64,000 nucleotides of DNA from KACC-23026 sp963829575 (GCA_963829575.1 CAWHJF010000015.1:53680-117679), one strand, 5' to 3'; shown: positions 42,276 through 51,114, numbered from the stretch's first letter. Numbers and translations are program-made. Notes: generated by a model from the letters alone, not told the origin.

Positions 42276-42701
42276 ATGTTGATGCCTAAACGTGTTAAAT
42301 ATCGTAGACAACATCGTGGGAAAATGCGCGGTACTGCAAAAGGCGGTACTGAGGTTGTATTCGGCGAATTCGGTCTACAAGCAACAACAGCTTCATGGAT
42401 TACGAGTCGTCAAATTGAGGCTGCTCGTATCGCAATGACGCGTTACATGAAGCGTGGTGGTAAGGTTTGGATTAAGATCTTCCCTCAAAAGCCTTATACT
42501 AAGAAACCTCTTGAAGTCCGAATGGGTTCCGGTAAAGGGGCACCTGAAGGATGGGTTGCTGTTGTAAAACCAGGGATAATTATGTTTGAAGTAGGCGGGG
42601 TCTCTGAGGAAGTTGCAAGAGAAGCATTACGTCTCGCTTCACATAAATTACCTGTTAAAACGAAATTCGTTAAACGCGAAGAAATGGGTGGTGACGTCTG
42701 A
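42276..42701 (+). CDS. rplP: Ribosomal protein L16
   Basis: Contacts A-site and P-site tRNA elbows; 141 residues. MLMPKRVKYRRQHRGKMRG is the family N-terminus. VWIKIFPQKPYTKKPLEVRM and GSGKGAPEGWVAVVKPG form the tRNA-facing segments. An AAGGAGG site lies in the end of rpsC. Its TGA overlaps the rpmC ATG (TGATG). Confidence 0.98.
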   Translation: MLMPKRVKYRRQHRGKMRGTAKGGTEVVFGEFGLQATTASWITSRQIEAARIAMTRYMKRGGKVWIKIFPQKPYTKKPLEVRMGSGKGAPEGWVAVVKPGIIMFEVGGVSEEVAREALRLASHKLPVKTKFVKREEMGGDV

Positions 42702-42904
42702 TGAATGCCACAGAAATCCGAAATTTGACCACTGCCGAGCTTGAGCAACAACTCAAGACATTAAAAGAAGAACTATTTAATCTTCGTTTCCAATTGGCTA
42801 CTGGCCAACTTGAAAATACAGCCCGGATTCGTCAAGTACGTAAATCAATTGCTCGTGCAAAAACCGTTGTCCGTGAACGTGAATTAAACATTCAAAACGG
42901 TTAA
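42701..42904 (+). CDS. rpmC: Ribosomal protein L29
   Basis: Two-helix protein at the tunnel exit, 67 residues (MNATEIRNLTTAELEQQLKTL). The conserved middle is LKEELFNLRFQLATGQLENT, followed by RIRQVRKSIARAKTVVRERE. It starts on the last base of the rplP stop codon, implying coupled translation. Confidence 0.97.
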   Translation: MNATEIRNLTTAELEQQLKTLKEELFNLRFQLATGQLENTARIRQVRKSIARAKTVVRERELNIQNG

Positions 42905-42925
42905 TTTGGAAGGAGGTTTTCTTGA

Positions 42926-43192
42926 ATGGCTGAGAGCCGCAATAGCCGTAAGGTCTACTTAGGCCGCGTTGTTTCTGATAAAATGGATAAAACCATTACA
43001 GTAATGGTTGAAACGCATAAAAAAGATACTTTATACGGCAAACGTGTTAAGTATTCTAAGAAATACAAAGCTCACGATGAAGAAAACAAAGCTAAAACTG
43101 GCGATATCGTCCGCATTATGGAAACTCGTCCACTTTCGAAAGACAAACGTTTTCGTCTCGTAGAGATTGTTGAAGAAGCTATCATTATTTAA
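42926..43192 (+). CDS. rpsQ: Ribosomal protein S17
   Basis: OB-fold 16S rRNA binder needed early in 30S assembly, 88 residues. RKVYLGRVVSDKMDKTITVMVE, cut here to YLGRVVSDKMDKTITVMVE, and VRIMETRPLSKDKRFRLVEIV are typical. GGAAGGAGG precedes the ATG. It ends with EAIII before a 33-base gap to rplN. Confidence 0.97.
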   Translation: MAESRNSRKVYLGRVVSDKMDKTITVMVETHKKDTLYGKRVKYSKKYKAHDEENKAKTGDIVRIMETRPLSKDKRFRLVEIVEEAIII

Positions 43193-43225
43193 TTACGGTC
43201 GTCTACTCGAAGGGAGGTCTTTTGA

Positions 43226-43594
43226 ATGATCCAACAAGAAAGTCGCTTGAAGGTAGCGGATAACTCAGGTGCTCGTGAGATCCTAACAATTAAGGTTCTA
43301 GGAGGATCTGGTCGTAAAACCGCTAATATTGGGGATGTCATTGTTGCAACAGTGAAACAGGCAACACCCGGAGGCGTTGTCAAGAAGGGCGACGTTGTAA
43401 AAGCAGTAATCGTTCGGACTCGTAGTGGCATGCGTCGCAAAGACGGTTCTTATATTCGTTTTGACGAAAATGCAGCTGTCATTATCCGCGATGATAAGAG
43501 CCCACGCGGCACACGTATCTTTGGCCCGGTTGCTCGTGAATTGCGCGACAAACAATTTATGAAAATTGTATCGCTTGCTCCGGAAGTACTATAA
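43226..43594 (+). CDS. rplN: Ribosomal protein L14
   Basis: Interface protein that forms an intersubunit bridge and binds the silencing factor RsfS; 122 residues. MIQQESRLKVADNSGARE is the universal start, RIFGPVARELRDKQFMKIVSLAPEVL the end (shown in part). GAAGGGAGG precedes the ATG. Confidence 0.98.
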   Translation: MIQQESRLKVADNSGAREILTIKVLGGSGRKTANIGDVIVATVKQATPGGVVKKGDVVKAVIVRTRSGMRRKDGSYIRFDENAAVIIRDDKSPRGTRIFGPVARELRDKQFMKIVSLAPEVL

Positions 43595-43627
43595 GATTTG
43601 GTTCAAAAAGGAGGTGCGTCAACCATT

Positions 43628-43948
43628 ATGGCTAAATTGCATGTAAAAAAGGGAGATAAAGTACAAGTTATCTCTGGTAAAGATAAAGGCAAACAAGGTG
43701 TTATCCTAGAGGCTTACCCAAGCCGCGAACGTGTTTTAGTTGAGGGTGTGAACATCGTTAAGAAGCACTCGAAACCATCTCAATTGAACCCACAAGGTGG
43801 AATCATTGATATGGAAGCGCCGATTCACGTTTCAAACGTAATGCCGCTCGATCCTAAAACGAATGAGCCGACACGCGTTGGGTATAAGATTGTGGACGGT
43901 AATAAAGTGCGCATCGCGAAAAAAACCGGCAATCAATTGGATAAATAA
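43628..43948 (+). CDS. rplX: Ribosomal protein L24
   Basis: Assembly initiator of the 50S subunit with an N-terminal KOW motif (KKGDKVQVISGKDKGKQGVI). I use the ATG at 43628 (MAKLHVKKGD), giving 106 residues. The frame is open from a TTG at 43598, but that part lies upstream of the AAGGAGGTG site. GVNIVKKHSKPSQLNPQGGI is conserved. Confidence 0.97.
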   Translation: MAKLHVKKGDKVQVISGKDKGKQGVILEAYPSRERVLVEGVNIVKKHSKPSQLNPQGGIIDMEAPIHVSNVMPLDPKTNEPTRVGYKIVDGNKVRIAKKTGNQLDK

Positions 43949-43973
43949 GTCGACGTGAAAGGAGGTCAATCGA

Positions 43974-44513
43974 ATGAATCGTATGCAAGAAAGGTACAAC
44001 AATGAAATTGTTCCAGCTTTAATGGAAAAGTTTAATTATAAAAGTGTGATGGAAGTTCCTGCAGTTGAGAAAATCGTCATCAACATGGGTGTTGGTGAAG
44101 CTGTACAGAACGCGAAAGTACTCGATAATGCAGTTGAGGAACTTAACGCTCTTTCTGGTCAAAAACCAGTCATCACTAAAGCTAAGAAATCAATTGCAGG
44201 TTTTAAATTGCGCGAAGGTATGCCGATCGGCGCAAAAGTTACACTTAGAAAAACAAGAATGTACGATTTCTTAGATAAACTTGTAGCTGTTTCACTTCCA
44301 CGTGTGCGTGACTTCCGTGGTGTCTCATCAAAAGCGTTTGATGGTCGCGGTAACTACACACTGGGTGTTCGTGAACAACTTATTTTCCCAGAAATCAATT
44401 ATGATAAAGTCGATAAAGTCCGTGGTATGGATATCGTTGTTGTAACGACAGCAAAAACCGATGAAGAAGCAAGAGAATTGCTTACTCTACTCGGAATGCC
44501 TTTCAGAAAATAA
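43974..44513 (+). CDS. rplE: Ribosomal protein L5
   Basis: Central-protuberance protein that binds 5S rRNA and P-site tRNA; 179 residues. PAVEKIVINMGVGEAVQNAK and GQKPVITKAKKSIAGFKLREG are typical, with GLPRVRDFRG-like text (SLPRVRDFRGV) in the middle. GAAAGGAGGTC precedes the ATG. rpsN follows after 21 bases. Confidence 0.98.
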   Translation: MNRMQERYNNEIVPALMEKFNYKSVMEVPAVEKIVINMGVGEAVQNAKVLDNAVEELNALSGQKPVITKAKKSIAGFKLREGMPIGAKVTLRKTRMYDFLDKLVAVSLPRVRDFRGVSSKAFDGRGNYTLGVREQLIFPEINYDKVDKVRGMDIVVVTTAKTDEEARELLTLLGMPFRK

Positions 44514-44534
44514 CGGAACGCAAGGAGGGAAAGT

Positions 44535-44720
44535 ATGGCTAAGAAATCGATGATTGCTAAAGCAAATCGACCTAAGAAACATGATGTTCAAGAATATACG
44601 CGTTGTCAACGTTGCGGTCGTCCGCATTCAGTTCTTCGCAAATTTAAGCTATGCCGTATTTGCTTCCGGGAATTGGCTTATAAAGGACAAATTCCGGGCG
44701 TTAAAAAAGCCAGTTGGTAA
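44535..44720 (+). CDS. rpsN: Ribosomal protein S14, zinc type
   Basis: 30S head protein of 61 residues with the C+ zinc ribbon: C24, C27, C40 and C43 (TRCQRCGRPHSVLRK, LCRICF). The short zinc form is the usual housekeeping S14 (rpsZ type) in Firmicutes. AAGGAGGGAAAG precedes the ATG. A zinc-free paralogue may exist elsewhere under Zur control, but not in this window. Confidence 0.97.
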   Translation: MAKKSMIAKANRPKKHDVQEYTRCQRCGRPHSVLRKFKLCRICFRELAYKGQIPGVKKASW

Positions 44721-44750
44721 AGCGAAGTTAAGGGAAGGAGGTCATTCGAA

Positions 44751-45149
44751 ATGGTCATGACAGATCCAGTAGCAGATATGCTTACACGTATTCGAAATGC
44801 AAATAATGTGCGCCACGAATCATTAGAATTTCCTGGTTCACGTGTTAAAAAAGAAATTGCTGAAATCCTTAAGCAAGAAGGTTTCATCAAAGAAGTTGAA
44901 TATGTTGAGGATAACAAGCAAGGCATGATTCGCATTTTCTTGAAATACGGTCCAAACCAAGAGAAGGTTATTACTGGTCTTAAAAGAATTAGTAAACCAG
45001 GTCTTCGTGTCTATGCAAAAGCAGACGAAGTACCACGTGTACTTGGCGGACTCGGAATTGCAATTGTGTCAACTTCCAAAGGAATCCTCACTGACAAGGA
45101 TGCTCGCAAACAAAGTGTTGGCGGAGAAGTCCTTGCATATGTCTGGTAA
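44751..45149 (+). CDS. rpsH: Ribosomal protein S8
   Basis: 16S rRNA central-domain binder and, in E. coli, spc operon repressor; 132 residues. MVMTDPVADMLTRIRNAN and the C-terminal GLGIAIVSTSKGILTDKDA are the family hallmarks. GGGAAGGAGGTC precedes the ATG at 44751. Confidence 0.98.
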   Translation: MVMTDPVADMLTRIRNANNVRHESLEFPGSRVKKEIAEILKQEGFIKEVEYVEDNKQGMIRIFLKYGPNQEKVITGLKRISKPGLRVYAKADEVPRVLGGLGIAIVSTSKGILTDKDARKQSVGGEVLAYVW

Positions 45150-45179
45150 TCATCGCTAAAAGAGAATGGAGGTGTCACG

Positions 45180-45719
45180 ATGTCTCGTGTTGGTTTAAGA
45201 CCTACAGAAGTGCCAAATGACGTGACCGTTACAATCGGTGAAAATAATGAAGTGACTGTTAAAGGCCCAAAGGGAGAACTTTCCTTTACCTTTCATGCTG
45301 ATATGAAAATTATGCAAGCAGATAACCAGGTTCGTGTTGAACGTCCAAGTGATTCAAAGCAACATCGCTCACTACACGGTACAACAAGTAGCATCATTGG
45401 TAACATGGTTCAGGGTGTCACAAAAGGTTATGAACGTAATCTTGAACTTGTTGGGGTAGGTTATCGTGCAAACAAACAAGGTAACAATTTAATCTTGAAC
45501 GTTGGTTATTCCCATCCAGTCGAAATCACACCTGAAGCAGGTATTGAAATCGAAGTGACCGGCAATAACAAAGTCTCTGTTAAAGGGATTAGCAAAGAAC
45601 GAGTCGGTGCAATTGCAGCGAACATTCGCGCGGTTCGTCCTCCAGAGCCTTACAAAGGCAAAGGGATTCGTTACGAAGGCGAAAATGTACGCCGTAAAGA
45701 AGGTAAAACTGGTAAATAA
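45180..45719 (+). CDS. rplF: Ribosomal protein L6
   Basis: Factor-binding-site protein next to the sarcin-ricin loop; 179 residues in two duplicated domains. The C-terminal signature RPPEPYKGKGIRYEGE is present, as is GTTSSIIGNMVQGVTKGYER at the end of the first domain. AATGGAGGTG precedes the ATG. Confidence 0.98.
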   Translation: MSRVGLRPTEVPNDVTVTIGENNEVTVKGPKGELSFTFHADMKIMQADNQVRVERPSDSKQHRSLHGTTSSIIGNMVQGVTKGYERNLELVGVGYRANKQGNNLILNVGYSHPVEITPEAGIEIEVTGNNKVSVKGISKERVGAIAANIRAVRPPEPYKGKGIRYEGENVRRKEGKTGK

Positions 45720-45747
45720 CGTCCGCCAGAAAGGAGTGTCCTAAGGC

Positions 45748-46110
45748 ATGATTACAAAGCCAAATAAAAACGTTGTGCGTAAAAAGCGTCACCAACATGT
45801 GCGTACACGTGTGACTGGTACGTCTGTACGTCCACGTCTAAACGTTTTCCGTTCGTCTAAACACATTTATGCGCAGTTAATCAACGATGAAACAAGTTCA
45901 ACAATTGTCTCTGCTTCTTCTCTAGATAAGAATCTTGGTCTTGAAAAAGGCGGAGATATCGAAGCAGCCAAAAAAGTTGGCGAAGCCGTTGCTAAACTTG
46001 CAGTTGAAAAAGGTGTTACTAAGGTCGTATTTGACCGTGGAGGGTATCTCTACCACGGACGTGTTAAAGCATTAGCTGAAGCAGCTCGTGAAGCTGGCTT
46101 AGACTTTTAA
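45748..46110 (+). CDS. rplR: Ribosomal protein L18
   Basis: 5S rRNA-binding protein of the central protuberance; 120 residues. RHQHVRTRVTGTSVRPRLNV is the basic N-terminal arm, and DRGGYLYHGRVKALAEAAREAGLDF (shown here only as its two ends, DRGGYLYHGR and REAGLDF) is the C-terminus. AGAAAGGAGTG precedes the ATG. Confidence 0.97.
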   Translation: MITKPNKNVVRKKRHQHVRTRVTGTSVRPRLNVFRSSKHIYAQLINDETSSTIVSASSLDKNLGLEKGGDIEAAKKVGEAVAKLAVEKGVTKVVFDRGGYLYHGRVKALAEAAREAGLDF

Positions 46111-46127
46111 TAGAAGGAGGGGAACAT

Positions 46128-46628
46128 ATGCAGAATCGTGATCGTAACAAGTCTGAATTCGAAGAACGTGTTGTAACTATTAATCGTGTAGCTAAAGTTG
46201 TTAAAGGTGGTCGTCGCTTCCGTTTTTCCGCGCTTGTTGTTGTCGGTGATAAGAAGGGTCGTGTCGGTTTTGGAATGGGTAAAGCACAGGAAGTTCCTGA
46301 AGCGATTCGCAAGGCTGTTGAGGATGCGAAGAAAAACCTTGTCAATGTTCCAATTGTAAATACTACAATCCCTCACCAAGTGACTGGTCGTTTCGGCGCA
46401 GGTAACGTATTGCTTAAACCAGCTCCAGAGGGTACTGGTATTATTGCGGGCGGACCTGTTCGTGCGGTATTAGAACTTGCCGGTGTAGGTGACATTGTCT
46501 CTAAATCATTAGGATCTAACAATCCTATTAATATGGTTCGTGCGACCATCGAAGGAATTAAAGGCCTCAAGCGCAAAGAAGACGTTGCGAAACTTAGAGG
46601 TAAAACATTAGAAGAATTGTTAGGATAA
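46128..46628 (+). CDS. rpsE: Ribosomal protein S5
   Basis: Decoding-fidelity protein of the 30S body; 166 residues. The N-terminal dsRBD-like domain contains GGRRFRFSALVVVGDKKGRVG. The C-terminal domain contains GVGDIVSKSLGSNNPINMVRA (first 20 residues of it). The spectinomycin-contact loop near VVKGGRRF appears wild type. GAAGGAGGGGA precedes the ATG. Confidence 0.98.
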   Translation: MQNRDRNKSEFEERVVTINRVAKVVKGGRRFRFSALVVVGDKKGRVGFGMGKAQEVPEAIRKAVEDAKKNLVNVPIVNTTIPHQVTGRFGAGNVLLKPAPEGTGIIAGGPVRAVLELAGVGDIVSKSLGSNNPINMVRATIEGIKGLKRKEDVAKLRGKTLEELLG

Positions 46629-46641
46629 GGGAGGGACCATA

Positions 46642-46830
46642 ATGGCTAAAAAATTGGAAATCACCCTCACTCGTAGTGTCATTGGACGCGTGCCAAGTCA
46701 ACGCGTGACGGTTCGCACACTTGGTCTGAAAAAGACAAACCAAACCGTCGTGCATCAAGACAATCCAGCAATTCGCGGGATGATTAACAAAGTCGCTCAC
46801 TTAATTAAAGTGAACGAAATTAACGAATAA
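46642..46830 (+). CDS. rpmD: Ribosomal protein L30
   Basis: Small alpha/beta 50S protein, 62 residues. LEITLTRSVIGRVPSQRVTV and TVRTLGLKKTNQTVVHQDN are the conserved parts. GGGAGGG precedes the ATG, 13 bases after rpsE. Confidence 0.97.
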   Translation: MAKKLEITLTRSVIGRVPSQRVTVRTLGLKKTNQTVVHQDNPAIRGMINKVAHLIKVNEINE

Positions 46831-46858
46831 AAAGTACTCTTCGAGGAGGTGCCAATGT

Positions 46859-47299
46859 ATGAAACTTCATGAGTTACACCCTGCCGAGGGTTCTCGTAAA
46901 GAACGCAAACGCGTCGGACGTGGTTATGGTTCCGGTCTAGGAAAGACGAGCGGTCGCGGTCAAAAGGGTCAAAAATCTCGTTCTGGTGGCGGCGTACGTC
47001 CAGGTTTTGAAGGTGGACAAATGCCTTTGATTCAACGCTTACCAAAGCGTGGATTTAAAAACCCCAATCGCAAAGAATATGCGATTGTAAACCTTGAAAC
47101 ACTTAATCGCTTTTCTGAAGGAACAGAAGTCACTCCAGAACTTTTACTAGAAACTCGCGTGTTAAGCAAGCTTAATGATGGCGTAAAAATTCTAGGTACT
47201 GGTCAATTGGAAGTTAAATTGACTGTAAAAGCTCATAAGTTTTCTGACTCTGCAAAAGCGGCGATCGAAGCAGCCGGCGGTCAAGCAGAGGTGATTTAA
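46859..47299 (+). CDS. rplO: Ribosomal protein L15
   Basis: Late-assembly 50S protein, 146 residues. MKLHELHPAEGSRKERKRVG and GYGSGLGKTSGRGQKGQKSR form the glycine-rich extended arm; the globular part ends in AAIEAAGGQAEVI. GAGGAGGTG precedes the ATG. Its stop TAA overlaps the secY ATG by one base. Confidence 0.97.
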   Translation: MKLHELHPAEGSRKERKRVGRGYGSGLGKTSGRGQKGQKSRSGGGVRPGFEGGQMPLIQRLPKRGFKNPNRKEYAIVNLETLNRFSEGTEVTPELLLETRVLSKLNDGVKILGTGQLEVKLTVKAHKFSDSAKAAIEAAGGQAEVI

Positions 47300-48588
47300 T
47301 GTTTAGAACGATCTCCAACATTATGCGCGTGGGTGATATTCGAAACAAAATCATCTTTACTTTGCTTATGTTAATCATCTACCGGGTCGGGACATTCATT
47401 CCTGTGCCTGGAGTTGATACATCGGTTATAACGTTTCAAAATAATTCTGTTTTTGGTTTCCTGAACACATTTGGTGGTGGAGCCCTTCAGAATTTTTCAA
47501 TCTTCACCATGTGGGTCATGCCTTACATTACAGCTTCTATCATTGTTCAGCTCTTGCAAATGGACGTTGTACCTAAGTTTACGGAATGGTCCAAACAAGG
47601 TGAGATGGGAAGACGCAAGTTAGCCCAAGTAACACGTTATGGAACGGTTGTACTTGGATTTATACAAGCAGTCGGAATGTCCGTTGGTTTTAATCGGGCT
47701 TTCGCGGGTTTGATTATTAATCCAAGCATAGGCACGTATTTGTTAATTGCTTTAACTCTAACTGCAGGAACTGCTTTTCTAATGTGGTTGGGTGAGCAAA
47801 TTACGACTCATGGTGTTGGAAATGGTATTTCTGTTTTGATTTTTTCAGGGATCGTCGCAAGAATACCTGGTGCGCTTAATGAGATTTATGCTCAGAAATT
47901 TGTCAATGCATCAAATGTATTTTTAGAGATCGTCTATATGCTCGTTTTTGTAGTTGTGATTCTGGCTGTTATTGTTGGAACAATCTATATCCAACAAGGA
48001 TACCGAAAGATTCCAATTCAATATGCAAAACGGACAACAGGACGTGGTGGAAATTATGGTGGTGAAACCACTCATTTACCGATTAAAGTAAATGCAGCAG
48101 GGGTTATTCCGGTTATCTTTGCGATTTCGCTTTTGATTACACCGAGGACCATTGCACAATTTTTCCCACAAAATGGTGTCACTCGCTGGATTATCTCAAC
48201 GTTTGATTATACGACAATAACGGGTATGATCCTTTATGCCATTTTGATTATTGCTTTTACGTACTTCTATACGTTTGTTCAAGTTAATCCTGAGCAAATG
48301 GCGGAAAATCTTAAAAAGCAAGGCGGCTATATTCCAGGAATTCGACCTGGTAAAAGTACAGAGAAATATATCACTCGAATTTTGTACCGATTGACTTTAG
48401 CAGGTTCAGTTTTCTTGGCAGTCATTGCAGTTTTACCAATGCTGTTTGTGGATCTTGCCAACCTACCGGCTAATATCAGAATCGGTGGAACGAGTTTGCT
48501 TATTGTGACTGGCGTAGCTCTCGATATTATGAAACGAATTGAAAGTCAACTCGTACAACGTCATTATCGTGGTTTTATCAAGAGGTAA
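47299..48588 (+). CDS. secY: Preprotein translocase subunit SecY
   Basis: Channel of the Sec translocon, 429 residues with about ten membrane spans. The first span IIFTLLMLIIYRVGTFIPVPG and the plug-proximal FNTFGGGALQNFSIF-type text (FLNTFGGGALQNFSIF) are conserved. The cytoplasmic loops include YGGETTHLPIKVNAAGVIPV and QGGYIPGIRPGKSTEKYI. It is coupled to rplO by the TAATG overlap and followed by adk, as in other Bacillales. Confidence 0.98.
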   Translation: MFRTISNIMRVGDIRNKIIFTLLMLIIYRVGTFIPVPGVDTSVITFQNNSVFGFLNTFGGGALQNFSIFTMWVMPYITASIIVQLLQMDVVPKFTEWSKQGEMGRRKLAQVTRYGTVVLGFIQAVGMSVGFNRAFAGLIINPSIGTYLLIALTLTAGTAFLMWLGEQITTHGVGNGISVLIFSGIVARIPGALNEIYAQKFVNASNVFLEIVYMLVFVVVILAVIVGTIYIQQGYRKIPIQYAKRTTGRGGNYGGETTHLPIKVNAAGVIPVIFAISLLITPRTIAQFFPQNGVTRWIISTFDYTTITGMILYAILIIAFTYFYTFVQVNPEQMAENLKKQGGYIPGIRPGKSTEKYITRILYRLTLAGSVFLAVIAVLPMLFVDLANLPANIRIGGTSLLIVTGVALDIMKRIESQLVQRHYRGFIKR

Positions 48589-48628
48589 GGCGTTCGGGTT
48601 CTAAGTTAACCGATGATGGAGGGGTAAT

Positions 48629-49282
48629 ATGAACCTCATTTTAATGGGTTTACCAGGTGCCGGAAAAGGAACGCAAGCAGAACGCATTGTTGATAAGTAC
48701 GGACTTCCTCATATCTCTACGGGTGATATGTTTCGTCAAGCCATTAAAGATGAAACACCACTCGGGTTAGAAGCCAAATCGTTTATGGATAAAGGTGAGC
48801 TCGTTCCAGATGAAGTCACAATTGGTATTGTGAAAGAGAGACTGGGGAAGGACGATTGTAGAAACGGATTCCTTCTTGACGGGTTTCCTAGAACGGTTGC
48901 GCAGGCAGAGAGTTTAGAACGCATGCTTGCCGATACGGATCGTCACATAGATGCTGTTCTTTATATTAAAATGGATCAAAGCAAATTGATGGCGCGTTTG
49001 ACTGGTAGAAGAATTTGCAGTCAGTGTGGCGCGACCTATCATACTGTCTTTAATCCGCCGAAACACGAAGGTGTTTGTGATAAGTGTGGCGGTGAATTGC
49101 ATCAACGGCCTGACGACAAAGAAGAAACCGTGACACAACGTTTAGAAGTCAATACGAAACAACAAGAGCCTTTGCTTAATTTCTATAGTTCAAAAGAGTG
49201 TTTAGAAGAAATTGAGGGTGACCGAGATATTGAGGAAGTATTTCGCTCGATCGAATCAATTTTAAGGAGTCTAAACGCGTGA
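48629..49282 (+). CDS. adk: Adenylate kinase
   Basis: Interconverts AMP, ADP and ATP. The 217 residues carry the P-loop GLPGAGKGT at 7-15, LLDGFPRTVAQAE, and a zinc-bearing LID with C130, C133, C150 and C153 (CSQCGATYH, CDKCGGEL), the Gram-positive long form. The catalytic LTGRR arginines lie near 123-127. Its TGA overlaps the map GTG by four bases. Confidence 0.98.
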   Translation: MNLILMGLPGAGKGTQAERIVDKYGLPHISTGDMFRQAIKDETPLGLEAKSFMDKGELVPDEVTIGIVKERLGKDDCRNGFLLDGFPRTVAQAESLERMLADTDRHIDAVLYIKMDQSKLMARLTGRRICSQCGATYHTVFNPPKHEGVCDKCGGELHQRPDDKEETVTQRLEVNTKQQEPLLNFYSSKECLEEIEGDRDIEEVFRSIESILRSLNA

Positions 49283-50025
49283 TTGAACGCAAAACACCAA
49301 GGGAAATTCGCATTATGCGTGATGCGGGACGTATTGTCGCTCACACGTTTCAAGAGTTAGAACCCTATCTTCAGCCGGGAATTACGACGGCTGAGTTGGA
49401 CGCTCGAGCTGAGACGTTCATCAAGAGTCAAGGCGCGACCCCATCATTTAAAGGCTATAATGGGTTTAAAGGGAGCATTTGCACGTCAGTAAATGAAGAA
49501 GTTGTGCATGGAATTCCTGGAAAACGGGTATTAAAGAATGGGGATCTCATAAGCCTTGATATTGGCGCCCTTTACAACGGGTTCCATGGTGATTCAGCTA
49601 GGACGTATCCAATCGGTGCACCTTCTGTTGAGGTTCAAAACTTGCTTAAGGTGACAGAGGCCGCTCTTTTTGCCGGGCTTGAACAAATCAAGCCAAAGAC
49701 TCGATTAACGACGATCTCACATGCGATCCAAACGTATGTAGAAAGCAACGGGTACTCCATTATTCGAGAAATGGTTGGCCATGGCATTGGAAAAGAGCTT
49801 CATGAAGATCCTGATGTCCCGAATTTTGGACCGCCGCATCATGGTCCGAGACTAATACCTGGAATGGTGTTAGCAGTTGAACCGATGGTTGCTATTGGGC
49901 ATCGTCAGATTAGGGTGCTTGACGATGATTGGACCATAGTGACAACAGACGGCAGTTGGACTGCTCATTTTGAGCATACTGTTGCAGTGACAGAGAATGG
50001 GTTTGAAATCTTAACAAAGCCGTAA
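49279..50025 (+). CDS. map: Methionine aminopeptidase, type I
   Basis: Removes the initiator methionine from nascent proteins; 248 residues from a GTG start overlapping adk. The five metal ligands of the pita-bread fold can be placed in LDIGALYNGFHGDSART (two Asp), GHGIGKELHEDP (His), AVEPM (Glu) and FEHTVAV (Glu). There is no N-terminal zinc-finger extension. Confidence 0.97.
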   Translation: MIERKTPREIRIMRDAGRIVAHTFQELEPYLQPGITTAELDARAETFIKSQGATPSFKGYNGFKGSICTSVNEEVVHGIPGKRVLKNGDLISLDIGALYNGFHGDSARTYPIGAPSVEVQNLLKVTEAALFAGLEQIKPKTRLTTISHAIQTYVESNGYSIIREMVGHGIGKELHEDPDVPNFGPPHHGPRLIPGMVLAVEPMVAIGHRQIRVLDDDWTIVTTDGSWTAHFEHTVAVTENGFEILTKP

Positions 50026-50042
50026 GCGAAGGTGATGAGGAC

Positions 50043-50366
50043 TTGGAGAGTGTTCCTGAACCGAATCCCAAACCAGGGCATATTGTCCGTGTTTTAAAGG
50101 GAAGGGATGCTGGAAAGTACTGTGTTATAGTTAAAGTGTTGAATGAGAAATTTGTAGAAATTGCAGATGGAGATAAACGCAAGTTTGACAAAGCGAAACG
50201 TAAAAATCTCAACCATCTCGAAGTTCAACCCTTTATTTCTAATGAAGTAAAGAACAGCATCTATGAAACCGGAAAAGTCACGAACGGCAAGTTGAGATTT
50301 GCTATATCCAAATTCTTGGATGAACAAATCAGTGACCAAAGGAAGGGTGAATCGATCGATGGCTAA
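50043..50366 (+). CDS. ybzG: KOW-domain RNA-binding protein (YbzG-like)
   Basis: A 107-residue protein from a TTG start, located between map and infA as ybzG is in B. subtilis. The N-terminus is a KOW motif (PGHIVRVLKGRDAGKYCVIV), related to the archaeal/eukaryotic L14e-L27e family, followed by a basic stretch DGDKRKFDKAKRKNLNHLEV. This points to RNA or ribosome binding, but no function is established. It overlaps infA by 8 bases. The C-terminal 40 residues have no feature I recognise. Confidence 0.85.
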   Translation: MESVPEPNPKPGHIVRVLKGRDAGKYCVIVKVLNEKFVEIADGDKRKFDKAKRKNLNHLEVQPFISNEVKNSIYETGKVTNGKLRFAISKFLDEQISDQRKGESIDG

Positions 50367-50577
50367 AGAAGATGTCATTGAGTTAGAAGGCACCGTTATA
50401 GAACCTTTGCCAAATGCGATGTTTCGTGTAGAATTAGAAAACGGGCATAGAATTCTTGCCCATATCGCTGGTAAATTAAGAATGCATTATATTCGAATTT
50501 TACCTGGAGACAAAGTTCGTGTAGAATTATCGCCGTATGATTTAACGCGCGGTCGAATCACTTACAGACTTAAGTAG
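50359..50577 (+). CDS. infA: Translation initiation factor IF-1
   Basis: Blocks the A site during 30S initiation. The ATG at 50359 (MAKEDVIELEGTVIEPLPN) after GGAAGGGTG gives 72 residues, the family length. The OB fold includes MFRVELENGHRILAHIAGK and RILPGDKVRVELSPYDLTRG. The longer frame from 50299 lies inside the KOW gene and is rejected. Confidence 0.97.
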   Translation: MAKEDVIELEGTVIEPLPNAMFRVELENGHRILAHIAGKLRMHYIRILPGDKVRVELSPYDLTRGRITYRLK

Positions 50578-50605
50578 TCGACCGGCTTTTAAGGAGGTTT
50601 TAACA

Positions 50606-50719
50606 GTGAAGGTGAGACCATCAGTTAAACCTATTTGCGAAAAGTGCAAGGTTATTCGCCGAAAAGGGACCGTTATGGTTATTTGCGAAAACCCTAAACA
50701 TAAACAAAAACAAGGTTAA
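50606..50719 (+). CDS. rpmJ: Ribosomal protein L36, zinc type
   Basis: Read directly from the sequence: 37 residues from the GTG at 50606 (MKVRPSVKPICEKCKVIRRK) after AAGGAGG. Zinc ligands are C11, C14, C27 and H32. It is the smallest ribosomal protein and sits between infA and rpsM. Confidence 0.96.
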   Translation: MKVRPSVKPICEKCKVIRRKGTVMVICENPKHKQKQG

Positions 50720-50748
50720 TCATTTAAATTATAAGGAGGTGTCATGCG

Positions 50749-51114
50749 TTGGCACGTATTGCTGGTATTGATATTCCAAGAGAAAAACGTATCGTAATTT
50801 CACTTACGTACATTTACGGGATCGGTAAAACAACAGCTCAAGAAATTCTTAAAGTAGCTGATGTTTCTGAAGAAACGCGTGTTCGTGATTTAACAGAAGA
50901 AGAATTAGGCCGAATTCGTGAACAAATTGATCAAATTAAAGTTGAAGGGGACCTTCGTCGTGAAGTGTCACTTAACATTAAACGTTTGATCGAAATCGGT
51001 TCTTACCGTGGTGTCCGTCATCGTCGGGGATTACCTGTTCGTGGTCAAAACACAAAGAACAATTCACGTACTCGTAAAGGACCTCGTCGTACAATCGCTA
51101 ATAAGAAAAAATAA
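50749..51114 (+). CDS. rpsM: Ribosomal protein S13
   Basis: 30S head protein forming intersubunit bridges; 121 residues from a TTG start (MARIAGIDIPREKRIVISLT) after AAGGAGGTG. The helix-two-turn-helix GIGKTTAQEIL and the basic tail RGQNTKNNSRTRKGPRRT are typical. It lies 17 bases before rpsK. Confidence 0.98.
   Translation: MARIAGIDIPREKRIVISLTYIYGIGKTTAQEILKVADVSEETRVRDLTEEELGRIREQIDQIKVEGDLRREVSLNIKRLIEIGSYRGVRHRRGLPVRGQNTKNNSRTRKGPRRTIANKKK

Noticed and set aside
43598..43627. TTG start for rplX at 43598
   Set aside because: It lies upstream of the AAGGAGGTG ribosome site; the ATG at 43628 gives the normal L24 N-terminus.
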